Shown piece by piece: positions 29,478 through 41,062 of a DNA stretch of 64,000 nucleotides. A program made the translations under genes and the position numbers. Numbering within the stretch: the first letter of the stretch is position 1; each line of letters opens with the position of its first letter. Location of the stretch: NCBI RefSeq assembly GCF_000026945.1, contig NC_012864.1, positions 620,001-684,000 on the forward strand, given 5' to 3'. The notes beneath the pieces are model-generated. The model was not told where the DNA came from and did no database searches. It saw only the letters and a list, made by a program, of their open reading frames with translations. Origin of the DNA: Candida dubliniensis CD36 (Eukaryota; Ascomycota; Pichiomycetes; Serinales; Debaryomycetaceae).

Positions 29478-30086
29478 GATGTTTTGTAAATTCTTGAGTA
29501 GATAAAAGAAAACTAAACAACTAACAACAGAGAAGGTTCTTTTTTAAATATTTACAAAAGAAGAAGAAGATGAGGAAGAGGAGAGGAGTACTTTTATTTT
29601 TATATATAATGAAGTCATTTGCTTACTTACTCACACCACATATAATTCATATTGTCAAAAGCTAAGAAATCAAACAAATCGCAAAATAAAAAAAAAAAAA
29701 AAGAACTTTTTTTATTTTTTAAACTCCTAATTACATAGTCATAAAAGGAAACTAAGAGATTTTTATAAGTTTTCAAAAGGCAACTTGATGAATGAGTCAT
29801 AAACTTATGAGGACTTTGAACAGGTTGAGTGAAAACTTTTCTTGTGTTTTTCGGAAGTGTATAACAACAATAAGCAAAAATTTGGTCATGTCTTGCCGAA
29901 TCACCAAAATGCCTTGCATTAAGGTTATTTGCCGTTGAAGCGCAAAAAGAACAAAGGAACAAAAGTGCAAAAAAAGAAATTAAATCTGCTGCAGCACAAA
30001 TTCTAGATTCCATCATGTGAGTTATGAAAAAAAAAAAAAAAAAAAGAGGCAGAAACCAAAATTCGCTTTCACATTCCCTAAAAGTA
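29478..30086. other. GAP1 upstream region
   Basis: About 610 bp between the GAP1 start and the 3' end of the coiled-coil gene, both on the minus strand. A GATAAA lies at 29501-29506, close to the GAP1 ATG; GATA factors control nitrogen genes, but one site is weak evidence. A 129-codon frame at 29627-30016 is considered spurious. Confidence 0.5.
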
Positions 30087-30833
30087 CTAGCTTTGTTTCT
30101 TCCGTTTGATTGGTTTTGGTTTGGACTTTGCCTTTGTTTTTCCCATTATCGGATTTTCAGTTGAAAGAACTCTATAGGATGCTTCGATACCAACTACTCG
30201 GGGAACCAATAATTTTAAGAATTGTTTGATTTCTTGAATGTCTTTATCTTGTCTTGTGAGTTGAGTAGTCAACTTGTTGTTGTATTCTATCAACTGATGT
30301 TCGATTTTTTCTTGTAAATTAGAATGGTATTGTTGTGATGAAGCCTCGAGTAAATGTTGATTATTCTGAATAATTTCCAGAAACTGATTTGTTTGTTCCT
30401 GAAACCCCTTTTCAATAATCTTCCAGTGATTTGAAAGCAATTCTTCAATTTGGAGAAAAGATTCGTCTTGTTTGTTCAGAACCAAGTCTTTAGTTTCTAA
30501 CAACTCTTCTTTAATATCTTGGTTGCAAGACTGCCTCTTATTGGTAATCAATTTTAATTCCTGGATATCTTTTTGAATCTGTTTGATTTGTGAAAGGGTC
30601 TCAGTTAGTTTTTTACCTGGAAGTTTCAGAAACGATTTCATGGTTTCTGACATTGTTTGCTTCAAAGTCATTGATTCTAACTCTAATCTAGCAGCACTCA
30701 GAATTAAATTACTTGTTTCAATCGATGGTTTGAACTCTTTTGGTTTGAAATTGTTGAATGTTGCAGCAAACGAATCGAAATCACTTGAATAGTCGGTATC
30801 TTGTGTTTGTGTAGTTGGTTGATGATGTGACAT
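30087..30833 (-). CDS. Unrecognised coiled-coil protein with basic tail
   Basis: 248 residues from an ATG at 30833; no family recognised. Residues 1-40 are polar with a Phe-rich patch (FDSFAATFNNF). Residues 50-205 are almost wholly helical with heptad spacing (LSQIKQIQKDIQELKLI, LLSNHWKIIEKGFQEQT, IEYNNKLTTQLTRQDKDIQEIKQFL). A short ordered segment (LLVPRVVGIEASYRVL) precedes a strongly basic tail (KTKAKSKPKPIKRKKQS), a probable nuclear localisation or nucleic-acid-binding signal. A nuclear structural or chromosome-associated coiled-coil protein is possible, but that is inference. It is divergent from LSM8 across 230 bp. Confidence 0.75.
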   Translation of the reverse strand: MSHHQPTTQTQDTDYSSDFDSFAATFNNFKPKEFKPSIETSNLILSAARLELESMTLKQTMSETMKSFLKLPGKKLTETLSQIKQIQKDIQELKLITNKRQSCNQDIKEELLETKDLVLNKQDESFLQIEELLSNHWKIIEKGFQEQTNQFLEIIQNNQHLLEASSQQYHSNLQEKIEHQLIEYNNKLTTQLTRQDKDIQEIKQFLKLLVPRVVGIEASYRVLSTENPIMGKTKAKSKPKPIKRKKQS

Positions 30834-31063
30834 GACTGGTGATTATTTGTTTGTCATAAAGAATTGTTGCTTTTAGAGGAAGTTTACTTTTTTGCAACCC
30901 AAAATGGGGGGTGGCACACAGAGCGTTGGTCGCGGAACAAGAAAGTTGAGGAGGAGATGGAAGGCAGAAAGTGTCAAACAAACAAAAAAAAAAAAAAAAA
31001 AAACAGAGCACAACAACAAAAAAAAACCACCACTTACCTTTCAATACCTATACCTCTAGTATC

Positions 31064-31442
31064 ATGTCTGAACTAAGTTCATTTTTAGAAAGTATGTATA
31101 ACTTATTGGGACTAAACTTTTGGTGATTATTTGGAATACTAACTGAATATTCTTTTTGCAGAGAGAGTGCATGTGATAACATCAGATGCTAGGTTTTTCG
31201 AAGGGAAATTAGAAGGATATGATAAATCAACAAACATAATACTAAGTAATTGTATTGAAAGAATCATTTACTCCAAAGATGATGAAGGAGAGGAAAATGA
31301 AGAAATATCATTGGGAGTTTATATAATGCGTGGTAATGAAATTGTATGTGTGGGAGAAATAGACGATGAGTTATACAAGTCGATCAATTGGGAAACATTA
31401 AAAGGTCATGCTTTGAAAACTACGAAAAATTCATTAAAATAA
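31064..31442 (+). CDS. LSM8: U6 snRNA-associated Sm-like protein Lsm8, one intron
   Basis: Two exons, 31064-31091 and 31162-31442, encode 102 residues. The 28-nt first exon gives MSELSSFLE plus the first base of a Lys codon. The 70-nt intron starts GTATGT, has a perfect TACTAAC branch site at 31137-31143 and ends in TTTTTGCAG. Joining them opens the Sm fold: strand 1 reads RVHVITSDARFFEGKLEGYD, followed by ILSNCIERI (Sm1), and the Sm2 segment is YIMRGNEIVCVGEID. The N-terminus and the lack of other Lsm hallmarks fit Lsm8, which defines the nuclear Lsm2-8 ring on the 3' end of U6 snRNA. A start inside exon 2 would miss the first Sm strand, which supports the spliced model. Confidence 0.92.
31092..31161 (+). 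other. LSM8 intron
   Basis: 5' splice site GTATGT, branch point TACTAAC at 31137-31143, 3' splice site CAG at 31159-31161, branch-to-acceptor distance 18 nt. All three are consensus yeast signals. Confidence 0.95.
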
Positions 31443-31512
31443 TCGATCGACCAAACAACAACCAAAACTAATAGTTTGTTATGTCTATTGATGTTACACT
31501 TACACTATACAA

Positions 31513-32328
31513 TTATTCTTCTTTAACTAATGGAATACCTGCAAGTTTCATTTTAACGGCCAATTCCAATAAATAATCAATTGCTTCATTATAAACTTTT
31601 GCCTTCCATACTGTTTCCCCCCAAACGTAAATCCCGTGTCTTCTTACTAAAACGGCAGAAGCACCAGGATAATTTTTAATGGCTTCTTGTAATGAATCAG
31701 TCAAATCTTCTTCATGAGGAGTATTTTCAATTATAGGAATTACTAATTTATCATAATATTCCATACTTCCGATTTTTTCAATTTTCCCAGTTTCTTGATT
31801 ATATTTCAATTTAGGTAAAGCTTTAATTTGTTCAATATGACTAATGACAAATTCTTTTTCATTTTCAAAGAATAATGTCACCATTACTGCATGTTGTGAA
31901 TGGGTATGAATACAAGCACCAGCATTTCTTAATGTATAGCAACTAATAAACAATGGAGTACATGCACTAGGTTTATATTTATAAGATTTAGTCAATTCTT
32001 TAGGAATATCATTTGGAGTACGTAAGATTTTTTCTTGAGGTAATTCAACCAAAAACATTTCCCATGGTTGAATTCTTTCCTTTTGTACACCTGATGGAGC
32101 AATATAAACTAAATTTGGATTAGGTCCATCAACATCTCTTATAGAAATACCTCCACCAGTACCAGTGACCCAATTATTATCGTAGAATAAACGACATAAT
32201 TCACAAATCAAATTGGCAGGATGATTTGGATCTTTGAATTCTTGTTGTAATTCTGGCGATAATACTGAAAGTTTTTTAATGGATGAGTAGTCATCATCTG
32301 CATGTTGACAATGACATGGAGCTGACAT
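31513..32328 (-). CDS. MDE1: Methylthioribulose-1-phosphate dehydratase
   Basis: 271 residues from the ATG at 32328; the frame continues upstream but through low-complexity leader. It belongs to the class II aldolase/MtnB family. The zinc-binding histidine motif is [11 protein letters not shown], with another ligand in [24 protein letters not shown] and [13 protein letters not shown] are phosphate-binding and substrate-loop signatures. It dehydrates 5-methylthioribulose 1-phosphate in the methionine salvage pathway, recycling methylthioadenosine from polyamine synthesis. Two CACGTG boxes upstream suggest sulfur control. Convergent with LSM8 (70 bp between stops), divergent from DID2. Confidence 0.95.
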   Translation of the reverse strand: MSAPCHCQHADDDYSSIKKLSVLSPELQQEFKDPNHPANLICELCRLFYDNNWVTGTGGGISIRDVDGPNPNLVYIAPSGVQKERIQPWEMFLVELPQEKILRTPNDIPKELTKSYKYKPSACTPLFISCYTLRNAGACIHTHSQHAVMVTLFFENEKEFVISHIEQIKALPKLKYNQETGKIEKIGSMEYYDKLVIPIIENTPHEEDLTDSLQEAIKNYPGASAVLVRRHGIYVWGETVWKAKVYNEAIDYLLELAVKMKLAGIPLVKEE

Positions 32329-32470
32329 TATTGTTATTATTATTATTATTATTGAATGGTTAGATGAGTCTATAGTGCTAAGGATTTTGAAAAATTGACA
32401 AGAAGCTAAGATTTTAAGTGAATCTTTTTTTTTTTTCTTTCTTTTACTTTGTTGCAATAGAGAGAAAAGT

Positions 32471-32477
32471 TCACGTG
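32471..32477. promoter_or_regulatory. TCACGTG E-box near MDE1
   Basis: The heptamer TCACGTG, bound by Cbf1 (with Met4/Met28 in S. cerevisiae MET promoters), lies about 145 bp upstream of the methionine-salvage gene MDE1. Confidence 0.5.
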
Positions 32478-32715
32478 GGTGCCAGTAATACAACAAAAAG
32501 TCTAACAAAGATATCAATACTGTGGAGATATTATGATAAAAGACCACTTGTAATGGAAAAGTTAAAAAGTAGATAGTCAACAACAACTCTCATTGTAGTT
32601 AATATTTATAAGCATTTAGAGTGGAATGGCTTTATCTTTCTAGTAGTGTGAAGTTCATTGACGTTTGTTGCTACCAAAGAAAGCACTATGAAGTTCCTTC
32701 TATAACCTTTTTTGG

Positions 32716-32722
32716 CACGTGA
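32716..32722. promoter_or_regulatory. Second TCACGTG E-box near MDE1 (inverted)
   Basis: CACGTGA, that is TCACGTG on the minus strand, about 390 bp upstream of MDE1 and 470 bp upstream of DID2. It pairs with the box at 32471. Confidence 0.45.
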
Positions 32723-33189
32723 ATGTGTCTTGTTTTGATTTGATAGAAAGATAATCTATTAATAGATGAAAGATGTATCTAAATGATAAAAAAAGTATTG
32801 ATTGATTCTAAAAGAAAAGTCAATATAAAAAATATAAAAAAAATGTAGAGAAAGTGTAAAGGTTTATATAGTGTGAATTGAGTTGATAACTTTGCAACCA
32901 ATTCTGAACACGTATAATTGATAATGTTGGGATAATTAACACATTTTAAGAATGTGTGAAATATGACGAAATATGCAGGATCGTCAACTATCCCACCCAC
33001 CCACCGACAACTTAAATGAGATATTCTCAAATACTTTGATAAGCAAACTCTTAGAACGAAAATGAATTTGAACACTGACAAAAAAAAAAAAAAAAAAACT
33101 ACTGGGTACAGAAGAAACTTAGATCCACCACCACCACCACCACCAACACCAACTCTACAAAAGAAACAAAACATTCTCTTATCATCATT

Positions 33190-33798
33190 ATGTCTGGATT
33201 AGAACAATCATTATTTCAATTAAAATTTACTGCTAAACAATTAAATCGACAAGCAACAAAAGCTTCTAAAGAAGAACTTCAAGAAAAAGCCAAAATTAAA
33301 AAAGCTTTAAGTCAAGGTAATAATGATATTGCTCAATTATATGCACAAAATGCCATTAGAAAATCTAATGAACGAATAAATTTATTAAGATTAGCTTCAA
33401 GAATTGATGCTGTTGCTTCTAGAGTTCAAACTGCTGTAACAATGAGATCAGTCACGGGGAATATGACTCAAGTAATTCGTGGTATGGATAAAGCATTACA
33501 AACAATGAATTTAGAAAGAATTTCATTGGTGATGGATAAATTTGAAACTCAATTTGAAGATTTAGATGCTTCAACAAATTATTATGAAACTACTACAAAT
33601 AATGTTAATGCTTTAACAACTCCACAAGATCAAGTAGATGAATTATTGAATCAAGTTGCTGATGAAGCAGGTATTGAAATGAAACAAGGTTTAAATGCAA
33701 CAAAAGTGGAAATAACAAATCCAATTGTATCACCAAATTCAATTTCAGAAGAGAAAGAAGATAAATTGGCAGAAAGATTAAGAGCATTAAGAAATTAA
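33190..33798 (+). CDS. DID2: ESCRT-III accessory protein Did2/CHMP1
   Basis: 202 residues. It is a small, charged, fully helical Snf7-family protein: basic first half (LKFTAKQLNRQATKASKEEL) and acidic second half. MRSVTGNMTQVIRGMDKALQTMN and VMDKFETQFEDLD are typical of CHMP1. The C-terminus EDKLAERLRALRN is a MIM1 motif that binds the MIT domain of Vps4. Did2 recruits Vps4 to ESCRT-III on endosomes and thereby completes multivesicular body sorting. It works in the same late-endosome route as PEP12 elsewhere in this window. Confidence 0.95.
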   Translation: MSGLEQSLFQLKFTAKQLNRQATKASKEELQEKAKIKKALSQGNNDIAQLYAQNAIRKSNERINLLRLASRIDAVASRVQTAVTMRSVTGNMTQVIRGMDKALQTMNLERISLVMDKFETQFEDLDASTNYYETTTNNVNALTTPQDQVDELLNQVADEAGIEMKQGLNATKVEITNPIVSPNSISEEKEDKLAERLRALRN

Positions 33799-33924
33799 TT
33801 AAATAGAATTGTATTTATTTACTAATATACAAAATTATGAACAAAATGCTATAAAGTAATATTGTTATTATTATTATTATCATTATTATTATTATTATTA
33901 TCTATAGTTTTATTAAATAAAGTC

Positions 33925-34641
33925 TCATTTTGTTGAAATTTTATCTTGTTCTTCTTTTTTAATTATAAAACTAACAATATTAACCAAACTTTGAAATCCT
34001 TTATCATTACCTTTTATTTTAATTACATGTAATGAAGATGAATTTATTAAATCAATAATTTCAATTTTAAATTTCAATTTTCTACCATTGGCAAATTTAC
34101 TTGGAATAATTCCTGATATTAATCCAAATTCTTCATCAATATCAACTTTAGAAATTGATCCTTCAATTTTTTTCAATTCTAATTGATATTTAATCACCCT
34201 TATTAGTTGAGATGCTGTCAATGAAGTATCAATGATTTTAATATCTTTAGAAGCTACTTTATTTGAACTTTTTCCCGATTGTGCTTCTTTAGAACTTGGT
34301 GTAGTTGTTAATGAATGGAAGAATTTCTTAAACCAATTACTACTCTTGGTAGTTTTATCTTCTGTTTGTAAAATGTTTTTCGATCCAACTGATATTCGTG
34401 AAAATCTATTATGTCCTTTTATAGGAGATGAAAGTGGTTGTGAAATATTAGCCTTAGCTGCAGTTGTTATTGGTGATGATGCTGACGCTGGCGCTTTAGG
34501 TGCTTTAGGTGCTGCTCTATTAGGATTCAATGATAATCTTCTAAATAATGAATTGGATTCTGCAGGTTTCTTGGTATCAAAAGTATCTTGCACTGGACTG
34601 GTAATCAATTCCTTATGATCATCATTTAAAACATGTTTGAT

Positions 34642-34679
<38 letters not shown>

Positions 34680-37600
34680 GCTGACCAATTTCATCTTTAT
34701 TGGAAGCTTCATTATTATTATTGACAATATATGGAGATCGTGGGAACTGAGTAGTACTGAAAATACCCGTCGAATGTCTTGACTTTTTAAAATCATTGGC
34801 AATTGAAGGTGATTCATATCCTCCACCTACTGGACTTTCACTGGTTATTTCTGCTAATGAATAATTATGACTATGTGGTCTGGCTTCAAATGAGCTTCTA
34901 GCATCGTCATCATCATCATCGTCTTCTTCATCATCGTCTTCTTCACTATTATCATCATAATTCTCATCATCTCTACCATTGAAACCATGATCCTCTCTCC
35001 TATCGTGATTACCATTATCTTCTTCATTAACCTCAATAGTGGCTTCTTCAGATGATTGATTTTTAAGTAAAGTTTCCTTGGAATCGACTATGCTTGGCTT
35101 ATGTGTGTTAACTTTCCCAACATCAGCTACTCTATAACTCAAAAGATCAAAATTAGATAATTCAGTTTCCATTTGATGGATGGTATGGGAACCTGGTATT
35201 TGTCCTTGAGATGCATCCGAGTATTCAGTATTAGCAGTACTTGCAACTGAATGTTCTTCATCAAAATCATAGTTCCCACTATCACGAAGTCCACCATGTT
35301 TATTTTTTTGTGCATTCGCTTCTTCGTCGTCTTCAGAAGAAGGTACAGAAATAAATGGTTTCTCATCATCCTCAAATTCTTCATCTTCTTTGATTGTTGT
35401 CGTATCTCTCATTTTAATTCCTAAACCCAACATGGTAGATGATTTATTATGAGTTCTCCTAACAACTGTGTTTGAATGGTTGAGGGTACTATTCATTATT
35501 GTCCAATCTCCTTCTTCATTGGCAACAGTATTTGATCCTAATAACCCACCAAAAGAAAATCTTGAGAATCTTGGATTTGGGATTAATGAAATATTATCAT
35601 CATCAATTGAATTTTCCATATCCATTTCCTCTTCTTGTTCTTGTTGTTGCTCTTCCTGAACAGAAGGAACAGGTAAACGACTATCTCTAGTTCGAACTTT
35701 AGTTACTTCATCATTGTCACTAAACATAGACCGGTAATAACTGCTTTGATTGCTATTTCTTTTGTTTACTGATGTTTTAGAAATTGAAGGTGACATGGCA
35801 GTTCTTTCCTTTGCATTGAATTCCTCAATTGTAAGTGCTTCATTGGTAGAAGCATCCTTTTTGTTGGTAGCACCACTAGAACCATTAGTATCGGTTGCAG
35901 CATGTAAATAACCTGCCAAATTCTTTGAGCTTGATGTTTTCAATTGTGATGATAAATTACGGGAAACTGTAGGTGCCAAAAATGCTGACAAGTTTTTCGA
36001 TGTCGATGTTTTGGAAGCACGAGAAAACCGTTTAGGTGAAGGAGCAACGTCAATTCCAAACTTGTGCAATACTTTGGATGCATTTTCATCAATGTTCACT
36101 GAGCTACTACTCAAATTTGATGACCCTATAGTATTGGCTCTGGAAACCATGTGAGCCCTTGGATCCAACAGTGATAACCCTGTGGGCATATCTGTTACCG
36201 AACGACGATTGGTCGCAAACAATCCTTCAAAATCATTAGCACTTTGATGCTTCTTCAATTTTTCAAGGGCGGCTTTTTGTTTTTCTTGTAATTTTTGCTT
36301 TTCATCAAGTTCTCTTTCTTGTTGTTCCAAACGTCTTTTCTCTTCTGCAATACGTTTCTTTTCCTGTTCAAGTTCTTTCCGAGCAAGTTCTTCTGCCTTT
36401 AATTTGTTTTCACGAGCTTCATTTCGTTGACGTACTTGTTCAGCCAATTCTCGTTCTCTTCTTGCTAATGACCATGTTTTGCCTCTTTTCACAGAGTTTG
36501 TTCTCAATGTTGGAGCCTCAATTGGTGGTGGTGGTAACGATGGTACTGGCGCTGATGGTGGTGGTGGTGGTGGTTTTGAATTCTCCTTGTCATTTTCAAA
36601 CACTTCTTCACAAATCAATTGAAAATTCAATAAAGATTTATTATTGCCAAAAGTGTCAGTTAAATTTTTCTTGATTTTGTTCAGTTGTTGTTCTTCACCT
36701 CTATTCAAAGCCATCAGTGGAATTGGTTGTAAAACTGTAGCACCAGAAATTTCGGGAATTTTGTTTACCGAAGTGGCAGAAGCATTAACACCATTTCTTC
36801 CAGCTGATGAATTTGATTTTAAAGAACGAGATGATGTATTTCTACTTCTTGATGCATATATCTGGGTTTTACTATGATGAGCTTTCTTTTTATTAAATGA
36901 ATTGGATGCACTAAATTGTTTTGGGGTGTTTGGTCTATTGGTGATATTTGATAATACATTCCCCTTTGCCGAAGTAGATTTTTTCAATAATGATCGGTTT
37001 GAGTAAATTGAAGATGATTGCTGGATTTTTTTCACTGTGGTATGTTTTTCACCAGTGGCATGATCGGTCACAGTAGTCTTTACGTATGAAGTTGACCTTG
37101 GTAAAGATTTGGTAGAATCCAAATCATTGCTACTATTGAATGAATTCGAATTTGATAAATGCTCGTTTCGATATTTCATCAATAAATAATAGAACATTTT
37201 TTCTGGGCATCTATTGGGTGACAATAATCTTGAGATTATAGTTTTTTCATCACAATTGTGAAATAAAACTGATAAATTTTTAAGGATTTCCTTGTCTATT
37301 TTATCAATAGATTCAATCTGTTTGATATTGATACTGTTTATATCCAAAGTGGTAGTAGAAGAATATGAAACCGATGGTTCTGGGTATTTGGCCAATAATG
37401 GATGCGTCAATATAGCATCAATGGTGATACGTTCCCTTGGGTTTACTTTTAACATTTTAGTTATCAAATCTTTAGCTTCAAAACTCAATTCAGGAGGCAT
37501 ATTAAATTTCCCACTTTGGACTTTTAATAATAATTTTCTAATATTTTCATCATCAAACGGTAAATGACCCGTTAATAAGGCAAATAAAATGATCCCACAT

Positions 37601-38382
37601 GACCAGATATCTGAAGGAGCTCCATGATAGTTTTTACCAGCAACAATTTCTGGGGATGCATAATGAGGAGAACCACAAGAGGTTTCCAATAATTTTTCCT
37701 TGACTTCTAAAGCAGCCATACCAAAATCGGCAATCTTGATATTTTTATTGAAATCCAATAACAAGTTTTCTGGTTTCAAATCACGATGACAAATGTTGAA
37801 TTGATGTAAATAATTGATACCATTGATTATTTGTTTAAAATAATTTATTGCCTCGTATTCTTGTAATTTACCTCGTTTGATCAAATAATCGAAAAGTTCA
37901 CCTCCTTCAATATATTCTAATATCAAGTATAAATCATTTTTATTTTCCCAAACATCATAAAGTCCCATGATATTTGGATGAGATATTAATTTCATAATAA
38001 TAATTTCACGTTCAATACCATATGGTAATCTTGTAGCATCTTCTTTAGAGCGTTTATATTTGGGATTTTCTAATTTTTTGAAGTTTGATTTAGGAACAAT
38101 TTTGACAGCGGCTAATTGCCCTGTGGTGGTATTTTTAGCCAACCTCACTCTACCAGTGGAACCTCTACCTAAAGTTCGACCCAATTTCCAAGGTCCAATT
38201 TTGTTTTGAGTTTTTCTTTTCTTGTTGGAATTATTGGTGTTGGTAGATATTTGTGATAGACGCTTAGTGGCATTTGTAACCGATTGAACCACTTTATCCA
38301 CATTCATTGAAGACGAATGATCCAATAGATTATTCGGGGAGTCAAATTGATGTGATGACTTTCTATTAACAACGGTTGACAT
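33925..38382 (-). CDS. HSL1: Nim1-family septin-checkpoint kinase
   Basis: 1,485 residues. A Ser/Thr kinase domain spans about 65-332: glycine loop GRTLGRGSTGRV, catalytic Lys in AAVKIVPK (K94), HRDLKPEN at 199-206, DFGMAAL at 219, SPE at 243. This is the Hsl1/Gin4/Kcc4 (Nim1-related) family. The long regulatory tail has a proline run (about residue 605), an Arg/Glu/Lys coiled coil (about 635-710), acidic blocks, a glutamine run near 1240 encoded at 34640-34683, and a C-terminal region (from about 1380) consistent with a KA1-like membrane-binding domain. In yeast, Hsl1 sits at the septin collar and promotes degradation of the Wee1 kinase Swe1. Length and remembered gene order favour Hsl1 over Gin4. 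It converges with DID2. Confidence 0.92.
34640..34683. repeat. Glutamine-coding triplet repeat in HSL1
   Basis: About fourteen CAA/CAG codons (TTG/CTG on the plus strand) encode a polyglutamine tract in the HSL1 regulatory tail. Nearly pure CAA suggests length polymorphism. Confidence 0.9.
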
Positions 38383-40230
38383 TTGATTGTAATGGAGATT
38401 ACTAGATATGTTGGTGCAGTACTATCTAAATAATAAGAATAAAAGAATGAATTATAGTTGGTGGAATACTCCTGGTAAACGAATGACTAGTAAGTGGATT
38501 ATATGTGTTGATTTTCTTATCCTTGGTTGTATGAAGTTAGTTAGTTGATTGGTTGGAGGAAGGAAACAACTGATAGAAATGTTCTTTTCTCAAAGATAAG
38601 AAACAATTAATGCTGTGTGTTTAAAGAATAAACGATGATGAAGGGAGGAGAAGAGAGGAGATGTAAATCAACTGATTGATTGAATGTGTGTTTGAAAAGT
38701 AAGTGGCTATTGTCGAACTTGTTGTTGTTGAAAATAAAAGATAGTGATTGATAGAAGTTAGAATGTAGTGGTTGTTGGTTGTTATTTTTTTTTTCTATGT
38801 GTCTGTAGAAGAAGAAGAAGAAGAAATATAATAGTAAAAAGGTTCTAGTGGTTGTTGTAAAGATGAACTTCTGAATTGGGCGTGTATTATTTTATTGTTT
38901 TTGTTTTCTTGTTGGTTGTTGGTTGTTGGTTGGTTGTCTGAATGAATGAAATTTTTAAATTGTTTTTGGAATCACTGAAATTAAGTAAAGAAAAAAAAAA
39001 AAGAAACTGTTTGGTTTGATTTGAGTGGCTTTTTTTCTGTTTTTTTTTTTTTTTCGCGTTGGAAGTAAACATAGTAAATAATAAATGGATTGGAATCGAA
39101 ATTGGACGAAGGAGGAGGCGGAGACTCAAGACGTAGAGCGGGTAGAAAATGGTCGAGAATGGTCGAAAATGGTAGAAAATGGGTAAGGCAGGTAGTACTA
39201 AAATGTGGTGGTAACCTATTGTTGCCTTATGTGTATGCGTGTAGATTTTTACAAAACATCAACAAAAAAAAAAAAAAAAAAATAGAAACTGTCACAAAAA
39301 AAAAAAGCGTGTTGAAGCCATTACTGCTTCTGCTACTACTACAATAGTAAATGAACAAAATGGTGTGGTGTAATTTTTCAATAAAGGTTCTGTGCCCTTT
39401 CTTCTACTTCTGTCCTCTCTCCTTTTCTTATTAATTGATTGTTTATTTACATTTATCTGTATGAGCTAAATTAAAATTAGTATATATAAATGAATTACAA
39501 AATCAAAATTTATTGGTGGTTTGTTAATGGTTGGCGTATTTTTGTGTTTCCCCTTTCATAGAGAGAAAGAAAAAAAAAGAAAACGCGGTCGTTGAAAATT
39601 TGCATTCAAATTTAAATTTGAACTTAAAACAGAAAAATCAATACAGAACCTGTATATAGTTTGGTTGACTTACTACTACTACCACCACTGCCACCACATC
39701 AACATCAACATCAACCTTAGACCCTAGTTTCATAGTTAGAAACTATTGAATAAATTGAATATTACTGTTGAGATATTGTTTTCGGTAAAGACATTTATTT
39801 ATGGGCGTTGTTGTTTCTTACCTAAGCAGGATACTCGGATGGAAAGTTCTGAATTGCTCCACAGTCTTATTTATTGTTGTTGCATTCGCCATTACTTACC
39901 TCTGACATTGAGCTAATTTCCACATTATAAATACAATCAAAAGGACGAACTTTGCTTCCCACCTAGTCTAATCAAATAATCCTTTTTATTGGTTATTCGC
40001 CACACCCTTCCCCCCTCCCCCTCTTATAACGCCACTCCATTCGATTAGAATAGAAGGGGTTTTCTTTTGGTGTGTTTTCCCCTTAAATTCGTCATTGGTC
40101 CCAGTTGTTAATATTTGTATTTATATCATTGTAATTTGGTTGTTCAACTTATTGAGGGGGGGAAGGGAGGTGAATATATCTTTTAATGGATGGTAACGAT
40201 ATGGCTTTGCCTCTTTTTTTTTTTTTTTTA
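38383..40230. other. Long intergenic region upstream of HSL1
   Basis: About 1.85 kb of AT-rich DNA with GTTG/GAAG microsatellites (38880-38945, 38811-38826), A and T tracts near 38990, 39040 and 39265, and C/G runs near 40010 and 40155. Small frames at 38887-39347 are poly-Lys/Leu/Phe low complexity. It is the probable HSL1 promoter plus flank of the degenerate retroelement that begins at 40231. Confidence 0.55.
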
Positions 40231-41062
40231 TTAATTTATGAGTTTATCACTTAAGTGGGTGAATTGATTCTTTTGTAAGGGCTTAGTTAGGATATCAGCG
40301 ATTTGGTTTAAGGTTTCGAGATGAATTAGTTTAAAATATCCCGTCTTGATAAAATTGTCTGATGAATGCTAACCTGATGTTGATATGTCGATTCCTTTTG
40401 TTGAATGACTCATGGAGGTTGGTGTTGATAGCAGCTGTGCTGTCGGTGTGTAGTTTTGTTGGGTCCAATGGTTTCTGTTGTATGAACTCCAATGTAATTT
40501 TGAGCCAGATCTCCATTTTTATGGCAGGGGCGATGGCCGTGATTTCGCTTTCAGCAGGTGATAGCGTTACTAAGGCACTGGTTTCAGTTGTCCAGCTTAT
40601 TGGGCCGCCAGCAAAGTAGAAACAGTATCTCAAAGTTGATTTGTATTCTGGCGTTGCGTTATATGAGTCATCTGGATAGGATTTCAAGCAGTTGTTCTTG
40701 TTATTGGAGACGTATTTGATTGATTTTTCTGCTGTGCCTTTAAGATATTGGAAGATTTCTTCCAAATAGTTGAATACTCTGTCTGATGGTTTTAGTTGAT
40801 GTGGTGGCTGATATAGTTGACAGAAAAACAGATATCTAGTCTAGTGTGTGTTGCGATGAAGATGAGTTGTCCTATTATTTGTCTAACTTGTAGTTGGTGT
40901 TCCTTGTCCTTTTTTATCGTATATTCACAATCTATGTACTAAGTTGGAGGGGTGGCTTTTGTGGATAATTTATCGTCAGCTAAGAATTTGGAAAATGCTT
41001 TTTTTGATGTAGTTGCATAGGTCGAAGCTAATATATATTCCCTGATTTTTTTCATTGTAGAG
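40231..41062 (-). pseudogene. Ty1/copia pol remnant (reverse transcriptase end and RNase H)
   Basis: On the minus strand, successive frames carry copia pol wording in the right order. ILASTYATTSKKAFSKFLAD and RQIIGQLIFIATHTRLDIC come from the connection region. RNase H follows with YFAGGPISWTTETSALVTLS, AESE, and HTDSTAAI. The closing segment LIHLETLNQIADILTKPLQK ends at a TAA (40231-40233). At least one internal stop (near 40940) and frameshifts near 40800 and 40331 break it. The protease, integrase and YVDD regions are missing and I found no flanking LTRs. The RNase H wording differs from the complete element at 53.9-60.2 kb, so it is an older insertion of another lineage. Confidence 0.88.

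Larger units (their letters stand above)
32329..33189. other. Divergent promoter region, MDE1 and DID2
   Basis: About 860 bp with ATT repeats next to the MDE1 ATG, a T tract near 32427, an A18 run near 33080 and a CCA repeat near 33127-33143. Two E-boxes are listed separately. No gene seen. Confidence 0.6.

Noticed and set aside
29627..30016. 129-codon minus-strand frame with a signal-peptide-like start
   Set aside because: The second half is encoded by A/T tracts (KNKKSSFFFFLF), no domain is visible and it lies in the GAP1 promoter. Could be tested by RNA-seq, but not supported here.
38887..39347. Small frames upstream of HSL1
   Set aside because: Composed of GTTG, GAAG, A and T repeats; no conserved content.
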